From Erythrophleum ivorense (Eukaryota > Streptophyta > Magnoliopsida > Fabales > Fabaceae), in the NCBI GenBank assembly GCA_026724425.1, contig JAIUCV010001286.1, positions 1 to 64,000 on the forward strand: a DNA stretch of 64,000 bases. Direction: 5' to 3'. Of this stretch, positions 36,154 through 49,200 are shown piece after piece; within the stretch, counting starts at the first letter, position 1; the number at the start of each line of letters is the position of its first letter. The notes below the pieces were generated by a model. The model was given only the letters and a program-made list of their open reading frames with translations, did not search any database and was not told where the DNA came from. The position numbers were made by a program, and so were the translations under genes.

Positions 36154-39100
36154 ATAACATTACATAAAACACTTACATTTACTATGACCTGAATCTCTTA
36201 GAAAGAGTAAACTTAAAGAAGGACAAAATGGAAGAATAGGAAAAAAAAAAAAAGAGAGAGGTAAAAGTGCTAACCTATCCATAATAAGTAATAATCTAAT
36301 AAGGCTAAGGTGAGACACCATATTCCTTCTTGCCGTTTGTCATATAGCTTTTTATGTGGAAAAGGTAAGGTGGAAACATTGTAACATTTGCATGTCCTAT
36401 AGGCATCACCATCTCACTACATATCTATATGTATAGAGCAGTCTTGTATCATAATAAAGCTAATGTAAATGTTCATGCATATGATAAAAAAAGAGTGAAG
36501 TTATTAAGATAGAGGCTTGAGGATTAAAATAAGAACTATGAAGCAGAAGGCTCTAAGTTACTCATGCATGTAGAAGCTTTTGCAAAAATAATAGGATCAT
36601 AGAGGAGAGAATACAAATAATATTGTATTTCTTGAATAGATTTCTTTTGAAAAAATTGCACTACACCACTCTAGCTTGCAAATAGAAAGCTATTGATCAA
36701 CTTGACAACAAAGCTCATGGTGGTGCACAATCGTTATCTTTGTGACCTAACCAAGTTCTCCTAATGGAAAAGGGTCATAGATTCAACTCCCCTCACCTAT
36801 AATAAGATAGATATAATAGGCTATTCATAAAGAAATGCTGAAATGGTCCAATTCATCCCTCCACCTTAAAGTAGTTAGTGAATGCAATTTAAAGTAAATG
36901 ATCAATAGATAATTAAGGTTAAAATTTATTAATATTTACTTGTTATTATTTATTATATTAAAATTTTAATATATATATATATATCACTAGTTTAACCACA
37001 ACTAAATCAATGAAACGTTAATTATTATTTTTATCATTGGTCATTTATCAATTTGGTTTCAAAAACATATTGTAAGTTTGGAATATGGATAAAAGGGTGC
37101 AATTTCTTTTAGAATAAATTATTCTCTCCTTCCTTGAGAGATGATTAAATCGTAAGGCCCTCTCCTATAGTATGAAAATATACAAAAGTCCCTTTGAGTT
37201 AAAATGTTACTAAAATACCTTAAAGATGATATTATTTTTTTCATTAAAAACATAATTTATTAAAAATATATTTTTTAAAATTTTATTTCAATGTTATTTA
37301 TTTTGAATTGAAATCTAAAAATTTAATTTATTTTAAATTAAAAAATTAATTAATTTTGTATTGAACAAATACACATTTAATATTTATTATATTATATAAA
37401 TAATAGATATAAAAACATTTGTAATAACTATAATTTTCACAAATAAGTCCCTGGAAATTTCAAAATTAAATAGAAAAATTAGAAATAATTTATTGATACA
37501 AAATATATTATCTTAAAGTAGAAAATATTAATTAATTAATTTTAATAATTTTTGTAGGACTAAAAATTATCTTATAAAACTATTTGGATATCTGTCTTAT
37601 ACTCAGTAAAATTCTTTTATATATCAACACTTTTAGATAAATTATCTTTATTTGACCTAAATATTTATAAGACTTTTATTTCATTTCTTGAGCTTAAAAC
37701 CAATATACCTTGCATTTTATTCTAAGCTTAATAATAGAAAATGATAGTTCATTTTCTTTTTTTTCTTTTTTTGTTCCTACTATCTTATTCTCACAATGCA
37801 ACAATAATAGCAATAGTATCTTCTTTTCAAATAAAAACCACACACTAACGTCCTCCCTCCTTTATCATGCAATAATTTTTTCTCCAACATCTTCCTCCAC
37901 CATGTAGTCACTATCCACACCATTGTCGTGGTCTGCTCCAGCCACACTCCACCATCCTCTCACCATGAACCACTATGTAGCCCTTTTACTTATACCAATT
38001 CTATTAGATGTTATGTGTACTAGTGTAAATTTAATGAGTGTTATAACATAAAATTAAAAAGATCACACATCTTTATAACATCATAACTAAGACTTTCCAT
38101 CATCATACATATATTTTATAGTGTTTCATCAGAGTATCACACTAGTTAGTGGTCATAGTAAGTTCATATAGAACAATCATGAATTTAAAATATTATTTAA
38201 TTATAGAGTTAATATTTACATTTATATACAAATAGTCTATCCCATGTAGTCACCTTACATTACTTAATTTCACACATTTGCCCTTTATATAACTAGGTCA
38301 CTAATGGGGTAAAAAAAATAGGGAAATCGACTGAGAATCCTTTGTCCCAATCATCGACTTCATGTTCACTATCACCTGTACCTTGCTTACTCTTGGTATA
38401 TCTACATAAACTCACTTATCTTCAACTATGAAACATGTCACTGACATCTTTATTATCTAAACATATTACCCCAAAAAATGAGAATTCAATAATTCTTAAT
38501 AAGACATCATAAAGATATAAAAACATGTAATAGTTCAACTATTATGTATGCAGAAAATTTTTTTTATTACTATCCCTTGTCTATTAAAGAATTTAGCAAA
38601 TCAAGCATAATCTCAAGCATAAACTCATTTACATACATCCACAACCTATAAACTTATTCAATAGCTCAAGTATAAAATAGCATCCTATATAATCCATACA
38701 ACTTATAGACATTATGGTAAAGAATCATGCAATTTCCTTAAGGAACCATAGTTAACCACATCTAAATATGTTGGTTAACAAATAAAAGGTTTTGTAGGTA
38801 TGATATCAAGTATCTCATACTTACGTAACACAAACCCAGGTTTTGGAAGTCAAAGGTGTCACATCGAATATCCCATACTATCTAATATAAAATTTAAGTT
38901 TTTAGTATTTTAAGACTAAATAACTACTTTCCTTAATCCTGCATGTCACAAAATATGTTAGCATAATCAATATTAATAGGCATTCATGTTATAATTGCAA
39001 ATTAGGGTGTCTCTTAATATAAATCCATGTTATGCAAGCAATCCCAAAATCTAAAAAAGACTTTAACTCCTAATGCCATCTCGTATAGTACTAACAACAA

Positions 39101-39710
39101 AGGACTCTAACCCTTGATTACCCACTAACATCTAAAATATACTATTAGCTTTCATTTCAATATAATTGATTGACATACTAACGTATAAAGTAAAATCATT
39201 TGTATATATAATTTTGAAAAGCTATAAATACCATAAGTTAATCATCGATAAAGCATGCCAAAACAATCAAATTAGCAACTAATGCTTTTTTTAAATAAAT
39301 TTTCATGGAACCTTTTTTTGCTGATAACATGTCTTTTAAACATCTTTAATGTCTTAAAGGTCCAAATGTTGGTTCTTATCAAGGTATTTTATAAATATGG
39401 TCATTTATGCATAGGACTAATCTAAGGTATAGTTATCTATGCATAGGAATAAAAACTTTGATCAAGGTATTTTCACAATCATCCATACATAAATATTATT
39501 CTGAGTTCATTCCTCTATGCATGAGGTTCAACATACTTTTTGCTTAAGGATTAGATAGCTTGATAATGTAGTATTTTTGGGTTCTAAAAGAATTTGTGAA
39601 AGTAAACATATATATATCAATGTGTAACAAATCATTTAATCATACTATATGCAGAGATTCTAGTCATTATAGAAAAAAGTAAAGGAATCAGTTGATTGCT
39701 AAAAATAAAT

Positions 39711-39740
39711 AGTCAACTAGTTTGCATCCACTAGTTGACT
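39711..39740. repeat. Inverted repeat within a TTGACT-word cluster
   Basis: AGTCAACTAGT (39711-39721) and ACTAGTTGACT (39730-39740) are perfect 11-bp complements around an 8-nt loop. Between 39690 and 39925 the related words GTTGATT, ATTGACT, GTCAATT, GGTTGAT and CCAACTAG recur on both strands. This style is seen in some plant LTR retrotransposon LTRs. Confidence 0.6.
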
Positions 39741-40719
39741 AAAAGACATTCATTAATTGACTAAGGTGCCAAAGTGTGATGAGCTTCCAAGCATCAATTA
39801 ATCAGTTGGCTGATCAAAGAAAGAGGTCAATTGGTCACTCATAAATTTGACAATTATTTGATAAAAGTATAATAGTTGATTACTCCTCTCAGACTGGTTG
39901 ATGGTCATAGCTACTTTGTTTCACCAACTAGTTATTCTGAGATGTAAGATTTTTCATGGTTTTTTGTAGCTATATCTTTTTAAATAGCCAAATCAACAAA
40001 TAAGCAACTAAGATAAGATGATTTTAAGTGAAAATGATAACTTTTCCTTCCCCAAATCTTACATCTAAGGTCTTCACTTGTCCCTTCCATCCCCAGTTTA
40101 AGGCAAAGGAGAAGATGAATTAAATACAAAGAATAAGGAAATCAACATCTACCACACTTAAACTCTTCTCATCAACATATCAACACTTCAGAAAACATTA
40201 ATCAATAATTATAGTAAGCCTTTAAAAATTTGTAGGTTATCCTTCTATGGTTACCATCCCACCTTCCTACATATAGAATAAAGGAGAAGATGGGATTGAG
40301 ATAAAGTTAGAGGAGATGATTTTTCAGCAAGACAAGGGTTGTTGTCTTACCCATAAGTTGTTTTAAAAGTTTTCTCCTTCTTCCTTAGCTTTTATGCTCT
40401 CATAAACTTAATCTCTCTTTCTTTTTTCAATTTACAAAGTAGCAATGTTTGGAAAGGTTAGAAGTATGAGAGGTATTTTTTGCTAAGGAAGTAAAATAAG
40501 ATATATAGAGGGTCAAAGAAAGGGCAATGGAGGTTGAAGCACTTCACTTTCTTCCTCTGTATGCTTCCTTTCCAGTGTTTTTTTTTAGTTTTTATCTAAA
40601 AGAAAGATTAAATTTGATCTTATTAATTTGATATGATATATAAAAATGACTGATAATCATTGAATAATCTATTCCAAAACATCTACCATATTCTATTTAT
40701 GCCTCTTCCACTTTTGCAT

Positions 40720-42330
40720 GAAGAAGATGAACTTTGGGTCATGGAGAAAAGTACAAATTGGCTCATTGAAATTATACTTAGGCCATGGTCAAAATTATAA
40801 TTTTGAACTCTTAACGTTTGTTAATTCTATTTTGACTCCTAAACTTTTTACTAAATATTTTTATTTTCAAGTATTTTTCTTATATTTTTATAGCCCTATT
40901 GGCTTAATTTTTTTTTTTACTTTCATTGTCTAAGTATTTATTTTTTAATTCACTATTATTTACCAAATCATTTTTAATTCCAAATAAATCTTAAACATTC
41001 TTAAAAATTCTAATTACATTCCAAATAACTTTAGAAAATTTTGGTTTTTCATCCCAAAATTCATAAATTCTGAAATGCTCATATTAGAGCTTAATTTTCT
41101 AAATTTAATGGGTTCCAATTTTGTTAATTTGATTTAATTAAATTTTATTTTAAGGAAGATATTATAAACCATGGGTGGTTGTGAAGAGAGCCATAAGGGT
41201 GGGGAGCTTTATTTTGTCCCCTTTTCTTATCTTTCCCATTATATTTCATCTTCCAAGTTGCTTTCCCTTATTATTCTTGTATCTTAGCTTTAATGGTGTC
41301 TTGAATTTTCTAGTTTCTTCTTCTTTCAAGTTTGGCCATTGGTAAATCTTGGAATTTGAAGGTTTTTGGTTCTAAGCCTTCAAGTGTGAAATTGACATCT
41401 CTATTTTTCAATGCCCTACTCTATAAAGGTAATTTCTTAATTCAAGTTAAATTTAAGAAACTTAATTTGAAAAATCTAGATTTATGATTAGTAATAATAA
41501 TGGGAAATTTAGATTGAAATTGAGGCTTTAGCTATTCTAGATTGTATTTAGTTAAATTGATATTATAGGGTACTAATTGGATGGTTAGTTGTTAATTTTA
41601 TGTTTGATGTGATTTTGGGTAACGTTGAAGATACCCCATCAACTAAGATTGTGTTTTGAGTTAATAACAAAGACCTTTGCTACTGGTCCTTAATGATGAA
41701 TATATAAATATCAAGATGATACTTTTTATTTAGACATTGATTCTTGTTTTAAATATTATTTTAATAACTTTTATTTTGTTATGCTATATTATGGGGAAGC
41801 AAATCTTAAACCTTTGAAAATCTTCAATTGCAAAATATATTATAAATAAGGGTAAAATTCATGTATGTGTGATATGAGAATAGTAATTTTCTCACATGTG
41901 CAAGTATAGATGGTGGTAAACCCCTAATATGTTATCTCCTTTCTTTTTTTCTTTTTTTTTTTAACCATGAAATTTTATTGAAATTTTCTCTTTTATTGTC
42001 CTTACTTTAATTTTTTAAAATTAATTTCTTCCTAATTAATTGATAATTGCCAACAAAGAATTATCTTTAAATCATCTTTATTTTTAATTTCATTTTTTTT
42101 TAGTTTATGATGTGGTATTTCTTCCCATTATTTAAAAGATAATGGGTAGAACATAGTTTGAAACTCATAGCCATTAATGAAAGTAATGACTTGGGTACAC
42201 TTAGTTAAATTGAATTGTAGCAAAAAGCATGGTGGTGTTATGTAATGTGATAAAAAACCATAAAGGCATTGTGAGATGTGATAAATAGTGTAATGGCGCT
42301 ATGATATTTAAAATAAAAGGTTGTAATATT
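40720..42330 (+). mobile_element. Possible degraded Gypsy-type LTR remnant
   Basis: The text from about 40720 to 41450 has the composition of a plant LTR: AT-rich U3-like DNA, then a short segment around 41160-41240 that becomes locally GC-richer, then a T/C-rich leader. I see no paired LTR, primer site or target duplication. The call rests on general resemblance only. Confidence 0.25.
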
Positions 42331-44311
42331 GAGAGATAAATTTGTGAAATAAAGTATATTAGCACTCAAATATAAAATAAATGAAGTAGTGATACAATAA
42401 ACAATAATGCGATATGCCCCTCTTATATGATGCTTATTCCATAAGTTTTTTTAAAATATTGAAAAATATTAGTTTTTTGAGTTGGTTATTTCATGAATAA
42501 ATTTGTTTAACTTTCAAAATATTTATAAGCTTATATATATTGTTATAGATGTTATAGTAATATTGATGTCCATAACTCCCACATTAGTAATATTCTAGAT
42601 CTCTTTTTGTGTTTAATGGCATATGCCCTACAACCCCAAAAAGATTTATATTGTATAATTAAATAAATTAATTTTTTTTATTTATGTTATTATAACTTTT
42701 AGGTTGATCTTTATGAATGAAAGGCTTATGAATAAAGGCCATTTACTAAGTAATTTGGAACAAATGACAAGTATTTACACATTTTTTCTCTCAATTTTCT
42801 CCATTATTCTGGTTAGATTTATTATTGTCCTATTAGTTTTATAATATATATATATATATATATATTATTTTTTTGGTCTAGTTTTACTTGTTCTGTAAAA
42901 AACTCATGTAGTTCCTTATTTTCTTTCCTTTTTTTTATTATTTATATATTTACTAAATTAGTGGACTTACCCCTCAATATTATATATTTTTTATTAGATT
43001 AGCAAGTAGTTAAGTAAAGTACCTTAAGACTAACTTATCTCCCAAATGCATTGGGTTAGATCTTTTCTATGAGACTCTGATTATTAGATGTCAAGTTGGT
43101 TTAGGTAATATGTCTGTAGGCCTTGTACAATCATAGTTACTTTTTGTTACTTGCATTTACATTAAGGAATGTGTTAATTACTAGATTGTGACTACTGATA
43201 CAAAATAAGAAATATTTATTTTTTAGGGGAGGTTTTGTCATATTCTAAGCAATCCTCAAGTGATTTTGTAAAATAAATCATATATTTTAAAGGTGTGATA
43301 TAACTTTTAAGATCTTCTTAATCTTATTGTAATCAAGTGAGTATATTTTTTTAGGTTTATTAGACTAAATTAACATTTAATTAGTTTACTCTATACATTG
43401 GTCACGATTAAGGTTTTGGGTCATAAAGATATTTTAGTAAAAAATAATTGTTATGGGATAACTTATATTTCTGCTCAATTAAGTCACCTTCTTTCAGGAT
43501 TTGACAAGCATCACCATAGATCTAATGCAAAATGAAAGAAAATAGGAATAATTACATCCAGGATCCTATGTTTGCAAAAATTATTTTTGAATAGGACTTA
43601 GTTGTAACTTTTGATAGATTTAGTTGTAACAAGATCATTCACTATGAATTTTGTAAATTTAAGGTCATTGGCTGTAATTTTTCAAAAAAAAAATAATACC
43701 AATTCAATTGGATCCCATGTAGTTTTATAGGTCGCGCTCGGCTTTGAATATGTCAGGCCTTAAACTTAAGCCCGCTTAACAAATGATAGGACAAAAACTG
43801 AAGGCCAAGCTCATAATATTTTAATGGGCTACTGGCTGGAATTTCTCATTCAGCCATTCAAAGTTGTGTGTATTTGCCTTTTCACTGCCTTGAGTTAAAA
43901 CAAGCAATTTTTTTTTTCTTTTTTAAATCGTGGTAATTTAATAACAGAACCCCACAGGTCACAGTGCACAGTAATATTGGGTTTGCAATTACTTTTACTA
44001 AAACTTACTTCATTGTAATATTTGAAAGAAATATAAGGAAGGTCAACTAAAAAGAAACTAAGAATACAATGAATTTATGTGCATTTTAATACAATTTTTT
44101 CCCTGATCCTTGCCATATACCTTAATCCTGATTGTAGATTCCCAAGAAATTTTTTTCCCTAATCATATTTCTGAAGAGAATTATTTTAAGGCCAAACATT
44201 CTTCTCCAACTTTTCAATTGATTTTAAACCCTCTTCCTGGAAATTGTCCAATAATTGGGACAAATAAAGTAATAGGACTTATTAACATAAAAAAAAGTAA
44301 TAGGATTGGTA

Positions 44312-44348
44312 TGAAGCAGGAATTTAAATTAATTTAAATCCTGCTTCA
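44312..44348. repeat. 37-bp near-perfect palindrome
   Basis: TGAAGCAGG (44312-44320) pairs with CCTGCTTCA (44340-44348), and the 18 bases 44322-44339 (ATTTAAATT/AATTTAAAT) are themselves a perfect palindrome. Only one A (44321) is unpaired. It can form a cruciform or hairpin. No flanking element was recognised. Confidence 0.8.
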
Positions 44349-46219
44349 GCATATATGATTATTAATTATTCTCCATATTATTCATATGAACTTAATTTAA
44401 CATAAAATTATAGCCTCCAGCTTGCCTTGCAATAGGAGTCTTTAAATTTAGCAACAGGACATTGTTTTCTAAAGTTCTACATACGTTATATACATTTACG
44501 CAAAAAATAATAATACTCCTAATTTTTTTTTAGTATTTGATAATAATTTTTATATACAAATTTACATTTTCGATATACAGCATTGAATTGTAAATATGTG
44601 AATGCATTCATCAAATTCTTGGTCATATGTTGACATAAGTCTTATTTATGCCTTTTTTTGAATGGTTAAATTAAAGAATATGTCTGATTTGAACCAAACA
44701 AAAGGGGATAAATTGCACTTTCTTCTCGACCTCATGTAAGGAAAAGCAAGCTACAATTATACTTTTTTTAATCAAACTATTTTTATATTTATTACTTATA
44801 TAATATAATAAATATTAAATATATATTTAATCGACATAAAATAATTAATTTTTAAATTTATAATAAATTAAATTTATGATTTTTCATATAAAATAAATAA
44901 TATTAAAATAAAATTTTAAAAAATAACTTTTTAATAAGTTATATTTTTAATACAAAAAATCAATATTACCCTTGAAGATATTTTTGTCATATTTTGACAT
45001 TATGAGAAATTTGTATATCTTTTGATATTAGAGGAGAATAATGTGCAATTTGGACATCTCTCTGTATAATTTACTAAACAAAAAAATTTAAGAAGATGAC
45101 CTTTTTCTAATTCTCCGTGTAAGAAATTAAGAATATGATATTAATTGCTGATATTATAATAAAAGATCTTTCGTGGAAGAAATTAAAAGCTAAATGAGAT
45201 CCATGTTTATCATATAAATGAAGAAAAAGGAACTGCTGTCCGTCCTATAGTTGTACAAAAAATATATAGACTAATCAAACACCATGGATTGTCAGAATTA
45301 ACTAAAGCATACGTAGCATTCCAGCATTAGAAGGGTTATTGACTTCGATTTGAAAGTTATGTGCTGCTTTCGTATATATTAATTACTTTGCGCGTGAGAT
45401 AGACTCTGGAAATTAGTCTTCATACAATGATTTACAATAATTTCTCTGTTTCTAGTTTAAAACGTTGGGGTCAACCTGATTAAAAGTTGTGAGCAAGTGA
45501 TCTTTTATCTAGCTACTTAAATACAAATAAGTTGACCAATATCCATATTAAAGACTGACCCACTTAGTTTTTCTTCACAAAAGGTCTTTAATAAACCATC
45601 AAATTAATTGAGTTTTCATCATGCCGTTTAAGTCATTCCTGCTCAGCTGCGCTGATCAAATTTTGATGTATAAGAGCACCGATCTGTTTAATTAATCTAT
45701 ATTGAGTCGATCATCTCTTATGCAAATGGCTAAATATATAGAATAATTCTTAGTATACAAAAAACAATTCAAATAAATTATGAAAAAATATGTAAATATG
45801 TTAAATACATTTTTTCAATAATATCTACTTTCTGATATACCTATATTTTTATTATTTGATCTATTTAAGAACTTTCAAATTGACATATTTACTTATTTAA
45901 GTATTTATTTACATATTAACCATACCTTGACCCAATAATTGGTCCTCGACCTTATGATGGACTTAAGGAACAAACTTTACTAATTTTTTCTGTACAATGG
46001 CACTCTCCTCCATACTCTTATTCGCGCATTTTTGCTAAAGATCTCTATGACAGTACAGCAGGTTGGAGAGAGTCCAAGTTATTGATTAATGAGTGCAATA
46101 TCTACGTGTTGAAGAAAAAGGGCATCTACTTCAATTTTTTATTGTTTGAAGGATTACTATATAATCCTCAAACTTTTGAACTTTGAAATCTTTCACGTAC
46201 AACCCCCCTCTCTTACCCT

Positions 46220-49200
46220 AGCTATTGTTTAGCATAAACATTCTTGTGAACATCGTATTTTGTCTGGACATATTTAAAAAATAATGATAAAATTAAACTA
46301 ATAAAAAATAAATAAAAGTAAAAAAAATTAAAATAACAAAAAACACAATAGGCCCTTTAGCTTCATAAGCTTAAAATTAAAGGAGAAATAACTCAAAAAA
46401 AAAATAAAATAAAAAAAAGAAGGGAGTAAAAGCCAATTAATCCAAAATTAAAATAAAGAAAAAATCAAAGAGGGAGTAACAAACAAAAAAATATAATGAA
46501 TCTTTTAGAAATTAAAAAAATATACATACATAGAAAATCAAAAGAGACCAGAAAAAAAAAGAATCAATAGAAAAGAAAAGAAAAATTAATCAAGGAAAAA
46601 AAAAAAGAAGGAAATAAAAGGAAAAAATATATATGATAGAAAAGAAAAAAAGATTAGGAAAGTCTAAATAAAAAAAGAGGAAAGGAACTCAACCCAGAAT
46701 CAATTTAGAAATTGGACCGAAAGGAAAGAGCCAAAACAAAAAAACAAAAACAAAAAAAATGAGTTCAACCCAAAATAAAATCGAAATTGGGCCCAAAAAA
46801 AAAAAGAGCTCAAAGAGAGTCAGCCCGTTTTGTTTAACCCATGAAGTCTGGACTCCAGCTTCTCTAACCCGAGCATAAACCCACTAACCCGAAGGATAAG
46901 CGAGGAGCCCATGAAACCGAAGGAAAAGAAAAAACCCTAGAGGCTGGTCCCCCCCTCTGCTCTGGCATCCTCTCGTGCGACATCTCCAGAGGCAAGGTGA
47001 CGCGATCGTACGAGAGGGAAACGCGAGCAGCATTGCGGGAATGGGTGGAGCAGAGGGGTACAGAGATGGGGGACCATGTGGGATCGTCTATAAAAACAGA
47101 GGGAGGAGGAGATTCTGGGAGGACTTTTTCCCGGGGGGGGGGGGGGAAGTCAGAGAGAAGAAGGGGCTGAGTGAAAGTTGCTGTGGGATTTTTGGTTTGG
47201 GACTGAGAGATTCAGTATTGAAAAGATTGAGTGAAGGCTGCGAGGAGTCGAGAAAGGAGAAATCGAAGGGGAAAGGAGACCGGGTGAGTGTAGTGAGGGT
47301 TTTGGAGGAGTGTTTCGTTTCTCTTTTGGAGGTTGGAGAGGGACCCGAGAACCAGAGAACGGAGGGGAGAAATTGGGAAACGTGGACAAAAGGAGAAACC
47401 CGAGGCTGAGGAACAGAGGAGAAGGGAATTCGACGCGGTTCGAAGGCGAGCGAAGCATTCCAAATTTCAGCGAAGATACAGGTCAGGTATTAATCTAATC
47501 TTAGTTCGTTTTCGAAGTATGATCTGTTTGGTCTCAAATTACTGGATGATGTAATATTAATTTTGGTTAATTGTTTATCTATTTCTACAACAAAATCTTG
47601 TCTCCATTCCTCTTCTGATTGATTTAATTCCAGTCTGTTTCTGAGACTCATTCTGATTGCTTTTGGATTGCTGAATAGTATGTTGTTAATTAGTTGCATT
47701 TCTGGGGATAGATTGTTGAATAACATGTTATCAATTTCATTCAACTGGCTAGTCACTGATTGTTTCTTCCCTGTTTCGCTCGCATTGGTTTAATCCCTAT
47801 TCATTCTCCAAAGCATGTGTTGGTTCATCTAGGGTAGTCGAGGAATGCTTCGGTGGCTAGTGTCATCCCCTGTAAATCTAATTGTCTTTGAAAAATAGCC
47901 CCATTGCTATTTCATTTGGCTTTGTTCTTGCTTGCCGATGATATGTGTCTAGGTTATTCTTGGGGTGTACAGAGTCAATAGGAAGGTGGCAACTAGGGGC
48001 AATTTAACATGGATGAAACTCATGTAAGATTCTATGTTTGAAAAGCACTGTTTTGTTTTGAGTTTTGAGCTACTGTAATGATTGTTTAGTAAGTGGGAAG
48101 GGTGAGTGTGAGATCCAACCTATATAAGGAACGCCTGGCAAATGTTTGGCAAAATGCTTGAGATATACATTGTGTTCATAACTTGAGATAATGAATTTTG
48201 TCTATGCTGATTTAATTCTAAAATGATTTTGAGATGTTTACTAAAAAATGCTTTTATTGGATTTCTGCTTGTTGCTTGTTTGATGGAATTGACGTGTTGA
48301 TGGAGCAAATGAGGGAGCCTAGGTTCGTAATGACCAGGGGATAGCTTCCTTGATTCGCTCGGAAGAAGGGAAAGATATTGTAATGGATTCCTAAGTGTAT
48401 TCATTTTGTAATCTTGTAAATATGTCCAAAAAAATGATACAGTGAATCATGGTTGGACATTGAGCACCCACCCTCACAAATTAGGAATTATTTGTGCATT
48501 TCTTTATTTTATTTCTGCCTTTTTTATTTTTTATTTTTAATTTTCACTTTCATTTTCATTTATTTTATTTGCTTTTATTCTTATTTTACTTTTATTTATT
48601 TTACTAGTATTGCCGTATGGGATTTTATATCCTCTCAGGCACATAGGTATAAATTAAAGGGACATGTGTGGCAATAAAGCCTCCTTGACACTTTTTGGAT
48701 TTTAGGTTCATATTTCGGTGTTTTTGGGCTTCAACGGCCTCATTAAAAAAAAAAAGCCTTTTAAAAAAAAAACAAAACAAAATTAGAAAAGGATTAAATC
48801 CTAATAGAAAAGAAAAGATCATTTTGGGCCTTAAAGATTTATTTTTTTAGAGATTCTTTTGCAAAACAAAAAAAGAGAAAGCAAAAAAAAAATGTTATTC
48901 TAAAGTTTCAAGTAAATTTTGTTTGAACTTGGTCTCCAAAATAAGCAAACAAGTAAAATAAGATAAATAGGCAAAGGAAAAGAGGGGGTTTGATTAAAAA
49001 AAAAAGACAAACATATATATATAATAGCCATAATAATATATAAAAAAAAAGTAAGGGCAAAAAGGCAAAAGAAATTGAAACAAAAGGGGAAAGAGGGATA
49101 GAAAAAACAAAAAAACAAAAATCATTGTGAAATTTACAAAAACAAGAAATAAAAAAAACGACAAAAAAAAGAAGAAAAAGAGTCAAGAATAAGTTGAAAC

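Larger units (their letters stand above)
36162..46219. other. AT-rich intergenic region with degraded repeats
   Basis: About 10 kb with no gene that I can support. Short open frames (37710-37907, 40718-40933, 44110-44337) are low-complexity and unlike known families. It contains a tract of repeated TTGACT-type words with an inverted repeat (39680-39925), a possible old LTR (about 40720-42330), a (TA)n tract near 42842-42864, a patch of GGCC/GCCC words near 43725-43850 and a 37-bp palindrome (44312-44348). The remainder is uninformative AT-rich sequence. Confidence 0.55.

Noticed and set aside
47150..47463. Overlapping open frames of 73-144 codons on both strands
   Set aside because: They lie in the GC-rich island of the probable solo LTR. 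Composition drives the long frames, and none has a domain or a supported gene structure.
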